64,000 bases of DNA, taken from NCBI RefSeq assembly GCF_022870865.1, contig NZ_CP091508.1, positions 1,364,001 to 1,428,000 of the forward strand, read 5' to 3'. Position numbers and translations under genes: made by a program. This document shows, one piece after another, positions 1 to 9,884 of the stretch (positions are counted from its first letter, which is position 1; every line of letters starts with the position of its first letter). Source of the DNA: Uruburuella testudinis (GTDB taxonomy: Bacteria > Pseudomonadota > Gammaproteobacteria > Burkholderiales > Neisseriaceae). The notes below the pieces were generated by a model. The model had not been told where the DNA came from, ran no database searches, and saw only the letters and a list, made by a program, of their open reading frames with translations.

Positions 1-1904
1 TGGTGCGCAATATCGAAATGGTAAAAGGGGCGGATTCATTTCAATCGGGCAGCGGCGCTTTGGGCGGTGTGGTGAATTACCGCACGCTCAATACGCAAGA
101 TTTGTTGTTGCCCGGGCGCAGCTTCGGCGGCTTGTTGAAAAGCGGCTACGGCAGACGCAACCGCGAGTGGACAAATACTGTCGGCGCCGCCGCACAAAAC
201 GGGCGGTTTGATATGATGGTGCTGTATTCGCAGCGGCGCGGGCATGAAACTGAAAGCGCGGTAAAAGGCGAAGACACTTACGGCAGCGGGCGCGGCATAC
301 CCGACCCGGCCAAGCACCGCTATCACAGCTATCTGGCCAAGGCCGGCTTTCAAATCGATGATGCACACCGCGTGGCCGTATCGGTTAACGGCCAGCAGGG
401 CAGTCGTTATACCCGAGAATATTCTTATGCGCTGTTGAGCAGCCAATGGCGCGATGCCGACGACAAACACCGGCGTTTCAACGGCAATCTGAATTACGAA
501 TATACGCCCGATTCAAACCACCTGGCGCTGTTGCGGCTGGATGCCGATTATCAGAAAACCGGCCTGGATGCGGTCAATTATAAAGGCTCGCGCCATTGGT
601 CGAGCGGCGAGCCGGAGTTGGATGAAATATACGACCGCCGCATCGATTCGGCGTATAAGCGCTTATCGTTAAGAGCCGACAGCCAACCGCTGCATTGGGG
701 CGGCAGGCACACCTTATCGTTCAAAGCTTTTCTCAGCCGCCGCGATTTCGAAACCATTAATAACGATACCCTCATGCTCAGCCGCGGGCCGCATCAAACC
801 GTTTCGACTATTCAATATCCGATGAAAACCACGCAAACGGGCTTTTCGCTGCTCGACAATATTGCTTGGAACGATGTGTTTTCCAGCCGTATCGGCGTGC
901 GCTACGACCGTGAAAAAGTGGCGCCGAAAGCTTTGAACGCCGCATGCAGCAGCGCCTGCCTGGCCGAAGGCAAGCCTGCGGGCAATACGTTTGGCAACTG
1001 GAACGGTTTGATCGGCACCGATATACAGCTCAACCGCGTTTGGCGGGCGGGCTACACCCTCAGCAGCGGCCACCGCGTGCCCAGCGCATCGGAAATGTAT
1101 TTCACCTTTACCAACCCCTACGGCTCCTGGAAATCCAATCCAAACCTGAAAGCCGAGCGCAGCATCACCCACACTTTGTCTGTGCAGGGAAAAGGTGCGG
1201 CCGGCGATTTGGATGTTAACCTGTATCAGAGCCGCTACCGCAATTTTTTGGTGGAGCAGGAAAACATTGTGGCCACGCCGAATCCGTATTATGAGCAATG
1301 CTCTTGGTATGGCTGCGCGCAATACGACCAAACGCCCATGCACCAAATGGTGAACTTGGATAAAGCCCGCATCAGCGGTATCGAATTGAAAGGCCGTCTG
1401 AATCTGCACCAAGTGTTGCCGGTGGGCGAGGGCTGGAAACTTTCCGGCGGTTTGGGCTACAGCAAAGGCAAGCTTTCGGGCGAAACCAGCCTGCTGTCGA
1501 TACAGCCTTAAAAGCCATTATCGGCCTGGATTACGAGCAACCCGAAGGCCGCTGGGGCGTGTTTTCACGGCTCACTTATTTGGGCGAGAAAAAACCGGCC
1601 GATGCGAAAGTAACCGAAATCGGCGGCTCACGCGGCAACCTCACGCAAAATGTGGTGACTTATCCCTGGCTCAACGGCTCGGCCACGGTGTTTGATTTAT
1701 ACGGTTTCTACAAGCCGGTGAAAGCGCTGACTTTGCGTGCCGGCGTCTATAACCTGTTTAACCGCAAATACCACACGTGGGACAGCCTGCGCGGCATCAA
1801 TGCCAACAGCAACCACCAATTCGGTCGACCGCCAAGGCAAAGGGCTGGCGCGCTTTTATGCGCCGGGGCGTAATTTTGCATTGGCTTTGGAATATAAATT
1901 TTAA
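1..1904 (+). pseudogene. hmbR: Haemoglobin receptor hmbR, frameshifted and 5'-truncated by window edge
   Basis: TonB-dependent outer-membrane receptor that extracts haem from haemoglobin. The translation resembles meningococcal HmbR: KGADSF..GSGALGGVVNYRT plug motif, YSQRRGHETES, beta-barrel strands, DSLRGI and a C-terminal phenylalanine. The N-terminal part lies before the window. The reading frame breaks twice. Near 1508 (CAG CCT TAA) a missing base gives a stop; coding continues in another frame from LKAIIGLDYE through FSRLTYLGEKK. Near 1820 an extra base shifts back to the first frame, which then reads VDRQGKGLARFYAPGRNF and ends at the TAA at 1902-1904. The two shifts cancel in frame but the internal stop remains. 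Neither lies in a poly-G tract, unlike the phase-variable tract known in meningococcal hmbR. Two sequencing indels are possible; otherwise it is a pseudogene. Confidence 0.85.
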
Positions 1905-1949
1905 AACCTTAACCCTTTCAGACGGCCTGACACCCATTGGCAACCAACC

Positions 1950-2112
1950 TAGGGTGTTCTGATCATTCGATTTACGGGTGTATTTTGCCCTGAAAACGCA
2001 TCTGCTGCGTTAAAAAGCCTCGCAAGATGTTTAATCTTGCTGCGTTTTTTTGCTTGGCATCTGCATTTCCAGGAACAAAAATCCCCTCATAAACAACACA
2101 TCAGGACACCCT
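1950..2112. repeat. Family A repeat, degenerate ends
   Basis: About 163 bp, beginning TAGGGTGTTCTGATC and ending CATCAGGACACCCT, with the internal blocks ATCTGCTGCGTT and AATCTTGCTGCGTTTTTTT that recur in the other copies. It fills most of the gap between hmbR and hemO. No coding potential seen. Confidence 0.8.
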
Positions 2113-2194
2113 GGCCGTGTCGGCTTGCTTTTGTCAATGAGTATCAAAACAGCTTGAGGCCGTCTGAAAACCGATGATGAAAAAGGAAAAATAA

Positions 2195-2803
2195 ATGAGC
2201 AACCCAGATTTGACTTTTGCCATGCGGCTGAAAGAAGAAAACCGCACCACCCACGACAGCGTTGATCATTTGGTGATGTCGGTGCAGCCGTTTGCCAATC
2301 CCGAAAACTACACCCTGTTTTTAAAACTGCAATCGGTGTTTCACAAAGTGGTCGACCCGATTTACCGCGACCGGCAGCTCAACGAGCAGATTCCCGAGCT
2401 GGCCGACATGGCGCGCTATGAAGCGGTGGTGCAGGATTTGCAGGATTTGGGCAGCACGCCTTATCATTTTCAGGGCGAATGGCCAGAGCCCGAGGGCAAC
2501 AAAGCCATCGGCTGGCTGTATTGTGCCGAAGGCTCCAATTTGGGCGCGGCTTTTTTATTCAAAGACGCCCAAAAGCTTGATTTTACCGCCGAGCACGGCG
2601 CCCGTCATCTGGCACCGCATCCCGACGGCCGCGGCAAACATTGGCGTGAATTTGTAGATTATTTAAACGATTTGAATTTGGATAAAGCCGCGCAAGACGA
2701 AGCCATTCTCGGCGCCAAAGAAGCTTTTGCTTTTTACAAAGTGATTTTGCGCAAAATTTTTGAGCTGCCAGAAGGCGCAGAAGCACCGCCGGCGCAAGCC
2801 TGA
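2195..2803 (+). CDS. hemO: Haem oxygenase HemO
   Basis: Cytoplasmic haem oxygenase that opens the haem ring to release iron, biliverdin and CO. The 202-residue product matches the length and sequence of neisserial HemO. Residue H20 in THDSVDHLVMSVQPF is the expected proximal iron ligand. The flexible distal helix appears as AIGWLYCAEGSNLGAAFLF, and HGARHLAPHPDGRGKHW is also conserved. The start follows AAAAAGGAAAAATAA. In Neisseria hemO is linked to hmbR; here it lies downstream of the broken hmbR on the same strand, separated by a family A repeat. The oxygenase itself looks intact, so it could serve haem arriving by another receptor. Confidence 0.95.
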   Translation: MSNPDLTFAMRLKEENRTTHDSVDHLVMSVQPFANPENYTLFLKLQSVFHKVVDPIYRDRQLNEQIPELADMARYEAVVQDLQDLGSTPYHFQGEWPEPEGNKAIGWLYCAEGSNLGAAFLFKDAQKLDFTAEHGARHLAPHPDGRGKHWREFVDYLNDLNLDKAAQDEAILGAKEAFAFYKVILRKIFELPEGAEAPPAQA

Positions 2804-2856
2804 CAGCCATTCACAAAAATAAGCTGACAGCGTTGGTTTTGCCTGAGCTCAAAATA

Positions 2857-3000
2857 AACGTGGGTCGGATACTCGTATCCGGCAAATGGCTTGATATTCT
2901 TGTGATTCCCAATGATTTTGGCCGTCTGAAAAATGGCGGATTCAAGAATTTGGCTATAGGGTGTATCGCGCGGGTTTTGCTTACAAAAAAACCGCGCGTG
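2857..3000. repeat. Family E repeat, copy 1
   Basis: GTCGGATACTCGTATCCGGC is followed by GATTCCCAATGATTTTGGCC and a stretch that reappears at 35001-35148 with about the same spacing. The hairpin at the left is imperfect here. The stretch just before it, from about 2808 (CCATTCACAAAAATAAGCTG), is a left end of family B. Confidence 0.6.
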
Positions 3001-3002
3001 TA

Positions 3003-3034
3003 AAGGCCGTCTGAAAAATATTTCAGACGGCCTT
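3003..3034. terminator. Inverted DUS pair between hemO and gloA
   Basis: Arms AAGGCCGTCTGAAA and TTTCAGACGGCCTT with a 4-base loop. It lies between two convergent genes, so it can serve as a bidirectional terminator. Confidence 0.8.
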
Positions 3035-3060
3035 GATGATAATGAAATAGCGATGACAGA

Positions 3061-3474
3061 TTAATCTTGATAGCGCACTGAATCACTGCCACTGTTTTTC
3101 TGAATAAACTCGATTTTGTAACCGTCGGGGTCTTCCACAAACGCAATCACCGTGCTGCCGTGTTTCATCGGCCCGGCCTCGCGGGTAACTTTACCGCCTT
3201 TAGCGCGCACGGCATCACAGGCGGCATAGGCATCGGGCACTTCGATGGCGATGTGGCCGTAGCTGTTGCCCAAGTCGTAGCTGTCGGTGTCCCAATTGTG
3301 GGTGAGCTCGAGCACGGTGTGGTCGGATTCGTCACCGTAGCCGACAAAAGCCAGTGTGAATCTGCCTTCGGGGTAATCGTTTTTGCGCAGCAGCGTCATC
3401 CCCAAAACATCTTGATAAAATGCTAATGATTTATCGAGGTTGCCGACGCGCAACATGGTGTGGAGCATTCTCAT
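3061..3474 (-). CDS. gloA: Lactoylglutathione lyase (glyoxalase I)
   Basis: Glyoxalase I converts the methylglyoxal-glutathione hemithioacetal to S-lactoylglutathione in the cytoplasm. The 137-residue protein has the expected metal ligands at the same numbers as the E. coli enzyme: H5 (MLHTMLRV), E56 (VLELTHNW), H74 (SYGHIAIEV) and E122 (KIEFIQ). The length is typical of the single-domain, nickel-type bacterial family. It converges on hemO across a DUS terminator and is divergent from pntA. Confidence 0.95.
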   Translation of the reverse strand: MRMLHTMLRVGNLDKSLAFYQDVLGMTLLRKNDYPEGRFTLAFVGYGDESDHTVLELTHNWDTDSYDLGNSYGHIAIEVPDAYAACDAVRAKGGKVTREAGPMKHGSTVIAFVEDPDGYKIEFIQKNSGSDSVRYQD

Positions 3475-3597
3475 GGCGGTATTCCTTGTGTGGTTTGTGT
3501 GAAATCAGTGATGCCGGCCGGTGGTGCGGTTGCGCCTGTTTACAAAAGCAAGCCAATGCCGCCGGGTTATTTTTGTGAACAGACATGGCAAAAATAT

Positions 3598-3668
3598 CAG
3601 GCCGTCTGAAAAGCCGTGTATACGTTTGATTTTACCACATTCATATGGCTGTTTTCAGACGGCCTCAA
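3598..3668. other. Intergenic DUS pair in the gloA-pntA gap
   Basis: The 333-base gap between the divergent gloA and pntA genes holds one forward DUS (from about 3599) and one reverse DUS (to about 3667), some 40 bases apart. The remainder towards pntA is AT-rich. No gene seen. Confidence 0.6.
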
Positions 3669-3720
3669 GCCGTTTGTCGGACGGTGGTTTATTTAATTCA
3701 CAATAATTTTGCCGCATGTA

Positions 3721-3749
3721 TTGAATTCGCGCGCCAAATTGGTTATAAC
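3721..3749 (+). promoter_or_regulatory. Putative sigma70 promoter of pntAB
   Basis: TTGAAT (3721-3726) and TATAAC (3744-3749) are separated by exactly 17 bases, 58 bases before the pntA start. Matches to consensus are 4/6 and 5/6. Predicted by inspection only. Confidence 0.5.
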
Positions 3750-3807
3750 ACTAATGTTAAGTTATGTAGATTTTGTTGTTTTCTTTCATAAATAAAAGGA
3801 CAGACAG

Positions 3808-5346
3808 ATGAGAATTGGTATTCCCAAAGAGTCGCTGGCCGGTGAAACCCGTGTGGCGTGTACGCCTGCAACCGTTACCCAACTGCAAAAGCTCGGCTTT
3901 GAAGTGGTGGTGGAGCAGGGCGCAGGTGCGGGCGCGAGCTTGAGCGATGCGGCTTATGCGGCTGCCGGGGCTGCGGTGGCCGATGCTGCCGAAGTGTGGG
4001 GCAGCCCGCTGATTTATAAAGTGAATGCGCCTGATGAAGCGGAAATAGGCCGTCTGAATGCCGGCCAAACGCTGGTGAGCTTTTTGTGGCCGGCGCAAAA
4101 CCCTGAGCTGGTGCAAAAGCTGGCCGATAAACAGGTAAACGTGTTGGCGATGGATATGGTGCCGCGGATTTCGCGTGCGCAGTCGCTGGATGCACTCTCA
4201 TCGATGGCCAATATCAGCGGCTACCGCGCTGTGATTGAAGCAGCGAATGCGTTTGGCCGTTTCTTCACCGGCCAGATTACTGCTGCGGGCAAAGTGCCGC
4301 CGGCGCAAGTGTTGGTGATTGGTGCCGGCGTGGCCGGCTTGGCCGCCATCGGCACCGCCAATTCGCTGGGTGCGGTGGTGAAAGCGTTTGATACGCGCTT
4401 GGAAGTGGCCGAGCAAATCGAATCGATGGGCGGCCAATTTCTGAAGTTGGATTTCCCGCAGGAAGCAGGCGGCAGCGGCGACGGCTATGCCAAAGTGATG
4501 AGCGAAGAATTTATTGCCGCCGAGATGAAGCTGTTTGCCGAGCAGGCCAAAGAGGTCGACATCATCATCACCACCGCCGCCATTCCGGGCAAACCTGCGC
4601 CCAAACTGATTACCGCCGACATGGTAGAGAGCATGAAACCGGGTTCGGTAATTGTCGATTTGGCAGCAGCCACCGGCGGTAACTGCGAAATGACCCGTCC
4701 GGGCAAATTGTTTGTGACCGACAACGGCGTGAAAATCATCGGCTACACCGATATGGCCAACCGCTTGGCCGGGCAGTCTTCCCAGCTTTATGCTACCAAC
4801 CTTGTGAATCTGGCCAAATTGCTCAGCCCGAATAAAGACGGCGAAATCACGCTGGATTTTGAAGACGTGATTCTGCGCAACATGACAGTAACCCGCGATG
4901 GTGAAATCACGTTTCCGCCGCCTGCTATTCAAGTATCGGCCGCACCGCAACCGAATGCTGCCAAGGCCGCGCCGGTGGCAAAACCCGAGCCTTTGCCCGC
5001 TCCGTTGTGGAAAAAACTGGCGCCGGCCGTGATTGCGGCGGTGTTGATTTTGTGGATGGGGGCGGTGGCACCGGCCGAGTTTCTCAACCACTTCATCGTG
5101 TTTGTACTCGCCTGCGTGATCGGTTATTACGTGGTGTGGAATGTCAGCCACTCGCTGCACACGCCGCTGATGTCGGTGACCAATGCCATTTCCGGCATTA
5201 TCGTGGTGGGCGCGCTGCTGCAAATCGGCCAAGGCCATGCGGCGGTGTCGTTTATCGCCTTTATCGCGGTGTTGATTGCCAGCATCAATATTTTCGGCGG
5301 TTTTTATGTTACCCGCCGCATGCTGAATATGTTCCGGAAAGGTTGA
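3808..5346 (+). CDS. pntA: NAD(P) transhydrogenase subunit alpha
   Basis: Alpha subunit of the proton-translocating transhydrogenase, which moves hydride from NADH to NADP+ using the proton gradient. At 512 residues it is full length. The N-terminal NAD(H)-binding domain begins [20 protein letters not shown] and has the Rossmann motif [15 protein letters not shown] followed by the acidic strand end KAFDTR. A linker rich in Ala/Pro (about 370-395) leads to four C-terminal membrane segments (about 400-505). The start follows AAAAGGACAGACAG. pntB begins 10 bases downstream in the same operon. Confidence 0.96.
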   Translation: MRIGIPKESLAGETRVACTPATVTQLQKLGFEVVVEQGAGAGASLSDAAYAAAGAAVADAAEVWGSPLIYKVNAPDEAEIGRLNAGQTLVSFLWPAQNPELVQKLADKQVNVLAMDMVPRISRAQSLDALSSMANISGYRAVIEAANAFGRFFTGQITAAGKVPPAQVLVIGAGVAGLAAIGTANSLGAVVKAFDTRLEVAEQIESMGGQFLKLDFPQEAGGSGDGYAKVMSEEFIAAEMKLFAEQAKEVDIIITTAAIPGKPAPKLITADMVESMKPGSVIVDLAAATGGNCEMTRPGKLFVTDNGVKIIGYTDMANRLAGQSSQLYATNLVNLAKLLSPNKDGEITLDFEDVILRNMTVTRDGEITFPPPAIQVSAAPQPNAAKAAPVAKPEPLPAPLWKKLAPAVIAAVLILWMGAVAPAEFLNHFIVFVLACVIGYYVVWNVSHSLHTPLMSVTNAISGIIVVGALLQIGQGHAAVSFIAFIAVLIASINIFGGFYVTRRMLNMFRKG

Positions 5347-5356
5347 GGAGGCCGAT

Positions 5357-6742
5357 ATGTCACACGGATTGGTTACTGCGGCATACATTGTTGCCGCCAT
5401 CTTGTTTATTCTTTCGCTGGCCGGGCTGTCGAAGCAGGAAAGCGCCAAAAACGGCTGTTATTACGGCATGGCCGGTATGGCGATTGCCTTGTTTGCCACC
5501 ATTTTCAGTGAAAATACCGCCGGTTTGGGCTGGGTGATTATCGCCATGGCCATCGGCGCCGCAGTCGGCATTTATAAAGCGCAAAAGGTTGAAATGACCG
5601 AAATGCCGGAGCTGATTGCGCTGTTGCACAGCTTTGTCGGCCTGGCGGCGGTGTTGGTGGGCTTTAACAGCTTTATCGAGCCGGGCGATGTGTCGGCCGA
5701 TATGCACAATATCCACTTGATTGAAGTGTTTCTCGGCGTGTTTATCGGTGCGGTAACGTTTACCGGCTCCATCGTCGCATTCGGCAAACTCAACGGCAAA
5801 ATCAGCAGCAAACCCTTGAGCCTGCCGCACAAACACAAGCTCAATCTGGCCGCGCTGGTGGTGTCGTTTCTGCTCTTGCTCGGCTTTGTCGGCGCCGACG
5901 GCAGCTGGCTGGCGCTGGTGGTGATGACCGCTATTGCGCTGGCATTCGGCTGGCATCTGGTCGCAGCCATCGGCGGCGCGGATATGCCGGTAGTGGTGTC
6001 GATGCTCAACTCGTATTCCGGTTGGGCGGCGGCAGCGGCGGGCTTTATGCTCGGCAACGACTTGCTGATTGTCACCGGCGCATTGGTCGGCTCCAGCGGT
6101 GCGATTCTGTCGTATATTATGTGTAAAGCCATGAACCGCTCGTTCATTTCAGTGATTGCCGGCGGCTTCGGCACCGACGGCTCTTCTGCTGCCGCTGATG
6201 GTGAAGAAGTGGGCGAATACCGCGAAGTGAAGCCTGCCGATGTGGCCGAAATGCTCAAAGGCGCCAACAGCGTGATTATCACACCGGGCTACGGCATGGC
6301 GGTGGCGCAGGCGCAATATCCGGTAGCTGAAATTACCGATCTGTTGCGCAAGCAGGGCGTGGAAGTGCGTTTCGGCATCCACCCCGTAGCAGGCCGCCTG
6401 CCCGGCCACATGAACGTATTGCTGGCCGAAGCCAAAGTGCCTTACGATATCGTGTTGGAAATGGACGAAATCAACGACGATTTCCCCGAAACCGATGTGG
6501 TGCTGGTCATCGGCGCCAACGATACCGTTAACCCCGCCGCCCAAACCGACCCCAATTCGCCCATCGCCGGTATGCCGGTGTTGGAAGTGTGGAAAGCGCG
6601 CGAAGTAGTGGTGTTCAAACGCTCGATGAATACCGGTTATGCCGGTGTGCAAAACCCGTTGTTTTTTAATGAAAACAGCGTGATGTGCTTCGGCGATGCC
6701 AAAGCCACTGTAGATGAGATTTTGGCTGAATTGAAGAAATAA
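5357..6742 (+). CDS. pntB: NAD(P) transhydrogenase subunit beta
   Basis: Beta subunit of transhydrogenase: a multi-helix membrane domain (about residues 1-260) that carries the proton channel, then the cytoplasmic NADP(H)-binding domain. The C-terminal domain shows [36 protein letters not shown] and [13 protein letters not shown], all standard dIII motifs. Length 461 residues is normal. GAGGAGG just before the start is a strong ribosome-binding site. The gene is followed by a hairpin terminator, so pntAB looks like a two-gene operon. Confidence 0.96.
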   Translation: MSHGLVTAAYIVAAILFILSLAGLSKQESAKNGCYYGMAGMAIALFATIFSENTAGLGWVIIAMAIGAAVGIYKAQKVEMTEMPELIALLHSFVGLAAVLVGFNSFIEPGDVSADMHNIHLIEVFLGVFIGAVTFTGSIVAFGKLNGKISSKPLSLPHKHKLNLAALVVSFLLLLGFVGADGSWLALVVMTAIALAFGWHLVAAIGGADMPVVVSMLNSYSGWAAAAAGFMLGNDLLIVTGALVGSSGAILSYIMCKAMNRSFISVIAGGFGTDGSSAAADGEEVGEYREVKPADVAEMLKGANSVIITPGYGMAVAQAQYPVAEITDLLRKQGVEVRFGIHPVAGRLPGHMNVLLAEAKVPYDIVLEMDEINDDFPETDVVLVIGANDTVNPAAQTDPNSPIAGMPVLEVWKAREVVVFKRSMNTGYAGVQNPLFFNENSVMCFGDAKATVDEILAELKK

Positions 6743-6757
6743 GGCCGTCTGAAAAGC

Positions 6758-6793
6758 AAATGCCTGTCTGAATGGGTTTTCAGACAGGCATTT
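6758..6793 (+). terminator. pntAB terminator
   Basis: Arms AAATGCCTGTCTGAA and TTCAGACAGGCATTT followed by T residues. The stem is DUS-like but one base off the DUS core (CCTGTCTGAA); an intact DUS lies just upstream. Confidence 0.8.
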
Positions 6794-6806
6794 TTATTGG
6801 CTAATA

Positions 6807-6909
6807 ATACCCATTCACAAACATAACCTAACAGCATTGGCTCGCCGTGCCGTACGTGTGTACTGTCTTCGGCCCACCGCCTTGTTAGCTTACTTTTGTG
6901 AATGGGTAT
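6807..6909. repeat. Family B repeat with both ends
   Basis: 103 bp with inverted ends: ATACCCATTCACAAACATAA at the left and TTACTTTTGTGAATGGGTAT at the right. About 23 of 26 terminal bases pair. The interior has no open frame. Related ends recur across the window. Confidence 0.7.
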
Positions 6910-6955
6910 GAAAGATATTTTTCAGACGGCCTTTAGTTATTCAGTAAAAGCCAAA

Positions 6956-8260
6956 TCAATAAATCGCTCGTCCGCTGCTGCCGAGCGCTTCGGCGATATC
7001 ATCGGCTAGCGGTTGGCAGTCTTCCGTGCTCAGATTGCTGACAGTGATGCGGATGGCGGGTTGGCGGCTGAGGGAAATTGGTGCGCCGCTTTGTACGGCC
7101 CAGCCTTTGGCGGCGAGGGCTTGGATGATGTGGGCTTCGTTGGGCACGGGCAGCCAGATGTGCATGCCTTCGCCGTGCTCGGGGTGGTAGGGCAGGCGGA
7201 TGTGGTGTGCGGCCAGTGCATCGAGCAGCAATCGGCGGCGGTGGGCGTAGCTTTCGGCAATGCGGTTGAGGCCGTCTGAATCGAGGCTTTGCCAGATGTT
7301 GAGGGCGAGGTGTTGTAAAAGTTTGCTGATCCAGCGGGGGCCGAGGGTAAAGCGGGTTTTCATGGCCGGCAGGATGGGGCTGTTGCCGGCGGCAACGGCA
7401 ATGCGGAAATCGGTGCCGAGAAATTTGCTGGTGGAGGTGGAATAAATCCATTCGTTGGTAAAACTCTGCATACCGTGAAACGGCATGCGGCTGAGCGCGC
7501 CCCAATGGTCGTCGATAATCAGCAGGATATTGCGGTTGTCGAGAGCCTGCTGCCATTGTTGCCAGCGTGTGCGGCTGTAGCAGATGCCGGTGGGGCTGTG
7601 GGCGCGGGCGGTCAGAATCACGGCAGAGGCGTTGTCGAGAACGGCCGGCGCGGGAATTTTGGCACCTTCGGCATCCATCGCCAGCGGCACGGCTTGCAGG
7701 CGCAGATGGTTGAGCAGGGCGATAGCGGGCGGCCAGCAGGGGTCTTCAATCAATACTTTGGCGCCGGGCAGGCAACGTTGGGTGAGGGCGCGTTCGATGA
7801 TGTCGAGGCTGCCGAAAAAGAGATAGGGCTCGGCGCTGGTGTGGCAGTGTTGTTGCAGCCAGTGTTGTATAAATGCAATCAGCGCGGGGCTGTCGCCGTG
7901 GCTGCCGACATCGGTGGCGAGGTTGTAGCCGCTGATGTGTGCTGGGTTGATGCTCGGCAACAGATTGCGGTCGACATTGCCGCTGGCCAGGTCGATCAGG
8001 CCGGTGGGCAGGGCCATGGTTTGCCAGGCGGCGGTTTTTTCGGGCACAAAGCTGCCGCGGCGGCCGTCGGTGGCGATGATGCCGGCGTTGCGCAGTTGTT
8101 TGTAGGCGGCGGAAATGGTGTTGGGGTTAACGCCCAATTCTTCGGCCAGCGCACGCACGGTGGGCAGGCGGAAGCCCGGCGGCCAGTGTTGGTTGCGGAT
8201 CAGCTGCTCGATGGATTGGGCGATGTTGACAGCGGTGGTGCCTTTGGGGTTTAATTGCAT
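6956..8260 (-). CDS. MocR-type GntR regulator with aminotransferase domain
   Basis: Transcription factor with an N-terminal winged helix-turn-helix (PGFRLPTVRALAEELGVNPN) fused to a fold-type I aminotransferase-like domain. TSKFLGTDFRI holds the likely PLP-binding lysine. It resembles PtsJ-type members of the MocR family, which usually sense PLP or an amino-compound. An in-frame start 60 bases further upstream exists, but that extension covers the palindromic operator at 8274-8291, so the ATG at 8260 (MQLNPKGTTAVN) is preferred. It is divergent from ccoG. The target genes are not evident. Confidence 0.8.
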   Translation of the reverse strand: MQLNPKGTTAVNIAQSIEQLIRNQHWPPGFRLPTVRALAEELGVNPNTISAAYKQLRNAGIIATDGRRGSFVPEKTAAWQTMALPTGLIDLASGNVDRNLLPSINPAHISGYNLATDVGSHGDSPALIAFIQHWLQQHCHTSAEPYLFFGSLDIIERALTQRCLPGAKVLIEDPCWPPAIALLNHLRLQAVPLAMDAEGAKIPAPAVLDNASAVILTARAHSPTGICYSRTRWQQWQQALDNRNILLIIDDHWGALSRMPFHGMQSFTNEWIYSTSTSKFLGTDFRIAVAAGNSPILPAMKTRFTLGPRWISKLLQHLALNIWQSLDSDGLNRIAESYAHRRRLLLDALAAHHIRLPYHPEHGEGMHIWLPVPNEAHIIQALAAKGWAVQSGAPISLSRQPAIRITVSNLSTEDCQPLADDIAEALGSSGRAIY

Positions 8261-8273
8261 TAAACAAAACCTA

Positions 8274-8291
8274 TTTTGTATTAATACAAAA
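8274..8291. promoter_or_regulatory. Perfect 18-bp palindrome, probable MocR operator
   Basis: TTTTGTATTAATACAAAA is its own reverse complement. It lies 13 bases upstream of the preferred MocR-type start, where autoregulation is common for GntR proteins. Binding is inferred. Confidence 0.5.
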
Positions 8292-8347
8292 ACTTTAAAT
8301 GAGTTTTGGATGATTGGCAAGTGTTTTCAGACGGCCTGATGGGTTTT

Positions 8348-8361
8348 GCGATATATATCAA
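8348..8361. promoter_or_regulatory. Possible FNR box upstream of ccoG
   Basis: GCGATATATATCAA fits TTGAT-N4-ATCAA with a perfect right half and 3/5 in the left half. cbb3-oxidase accessory genes are often FNR-regulated. Weak evidence. Confidence 0.3.
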
Positions 8362-8455
8362 GCGGATTTGATGTATATGCTGCCTGGCCGTCTGAAACAG
8401 ACGTATAATATAGTGCATAAAAAAACCAATACCGTTAATGATTAAGGAACATACC

Positions 8456-9883
8456 ATGTCGAAAGAGCCTCAGGCCGGCCGCCCCAAAGAGCAGGTGGTC
8501 CAACTTTACCAGAGCGGCAAGCGCATTCATCCCAAGCTGGCGAAAGGGCGCTTTGCCAATTGGCGTATTGCGGCAATTTTGGCAACACAGTTTGTGTTTT
8601 ATGTGTTGCCGTGGTTTAACTGGAGCGGCCGTCAGGCGGTGTTGTTTGATATTCCCGAGCGGCATTTTTATATTTTCGGCCTCTCGCTGGGCATGGGTGA
8701 TTTGATTTATCTGGCCGGCCTGCTGATTATCAGCGCTTTCGGCCTGTTTTGGTGGACCACGATTGCCGGGCGCTTGTGGTGCGGCTATGCCTGTCCGCAA
8801 ACGGTGTATACCGAAATTATGCTGTGGATCGATCATTTTGTCGAAGGCGACCGCAACAAGCGCCTGAAGTTGGATAAAGAGCCGTGGAATGCCCGCAAAA
8901 TCCGCATCAAGGCCACTAAATACCTGTTGATTTTTGTGGTGTGCGCGTGGACGGGCATTACCTTTGCCGGCTGGTTTACGCCGATTCGCGAATTCGTGCC
9001 GGCGGTGTTTGCGCTCAGTGCCGGCGGCGGAGCCTTGTTTGCTGCTGCGTTTTACGGCTTTATGACGTTTTTGTTTGCCCACATTATGCGTGAGCAGGTG
9101 TGCAAATATATGTGTCCTTATGCCCGTTTCCAAAGCGCGATGTTCGACCACGATACCTTGGTGATTTCGTATGACGAAGAGCGCGGCGAACCGCGCGGCG
9201 CCCGCAAAAAAACTGCCAGCCGCGAAGATACTCATCTTGGCGACTGCATCAACTGCACCATGTGCGTGCAGGTGTGCCCGGTGGGCATCGATATCCGCGA
9301 CGGCTTGCAATATGAGTGCATCGGTTGCGCCGCCTGTATTGATGCCTGCGATGAAATCATGGATAAAATGGATTATCCGCGCGGGCTGATCCGCTATACC
9401 ACTGAAAGCGCGTTGAAACACGAATATTCTGAAAAAGACATCAAAAAACGTTTACTGCGCCCGCGTGTGCTGGGCTATGGTGCGGTGTTGTTTGCAGCGG
9501 TGGCGGCTTTGCTGTTCGGTATCGTTACCCGCGAAACGCTGCATGTCGACATTATCAAAGACCGCGGCGTGATGGTGCGTGAAAACAATCAGGGCTGGCT
9601 GGAAAACGCGTATAATCTGCGCATTATCAACGCCAGCGAAAAAGAGCAGGTGCTCGATGCCAAAGTGAGCGGTTTCGATGAAATCACACTCACCGGCCTG
9701 CCAGAGGGCGGTATTACCGTGCCCGGCAACGAAACCATTACCGTGCCGGTGCAGGTGTCTACCATTCCCGAATATGCAGATAAGGGCAGCCACCCCATCG
9801 AGTTTGAATTCAGCTACCGTTATGCTGATGATAACGAAGCACCGCGCACGCTGACTGAAAAAGCCTCGTTTATTGGAGAATGA
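8456..9883 (+). CDS. ccoG: Cytochrome c oxidase accessory protein CcoG (FixG/RdxA)
   Basis: Membrane iron-sulfur protein needed for assembly of cbb3-type cytochrome oxidase, where it is implicated in copper reduction. Visible motifs are CGYACPQTVY, CKYMCPYAR and two ferredoxin clusters CINCTMCVQVCP and CIGCAACIDACD, with about five membrane helices and a C-terminal Ig-like FixG domain from about residue 350. The start at 8456 is chosen because AAGGA lies 8 bases before it; an ATG 18 bases upstream has no such site. It overlaps the ribosome-binding site of ccoH. Confidence 0.93.
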   Translation: MSKEPQAGRPKEQVVQLYQSGKRIHPKLAKGRFANWRIAAILATQFVFYVLPWFNWSGRQAVLFDIPERHFYIFGLSLGMGDLIYLAGLLIISAFGLFWWTTIAGRLWCGYACPQTVYTEIMLWIDHFVEGDRNKRLKLDKEPWNARKIRIKATKYLLIFVVCAWTGITFAGWFTPIREFVPAVFALSAGGGALFAAAFYGFMTFLFAHIMREQVCKYMCPYARFQSAMFDHDTLVISYDEERGEPRGARKKTASREDTHLGDCINCTMCVQVCPVGIDIRDGLQYECIGCAACIDACDEIMDKMDYPRGLIRYTTESALKHEYSEKDIKKRLLRPRVLGYGAVLFAAVAALLFGIVTRETLHVDIIKDRGVMVRENNQGWLENAYNLRIINASEKEQVLDAKVSGFDEITLTGLPEGGITVPGNETITVPVQVSTIPEYADKGSHPIEFEFSYRYADDNEAPRTLTEKASFIGE

Positions 9884-9884
9884 T

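Noticed and set aside
4198..5448. 416-codon minus-strand frame opposite pntA
   Set aside because: Histidine-rich shadow of a well-supported gene.
7475..8254. 259-codon plus-strand frame opposite the MocR-type regulator
   Set aside because: Gly/Val-rich antisense shadow without a start signal.
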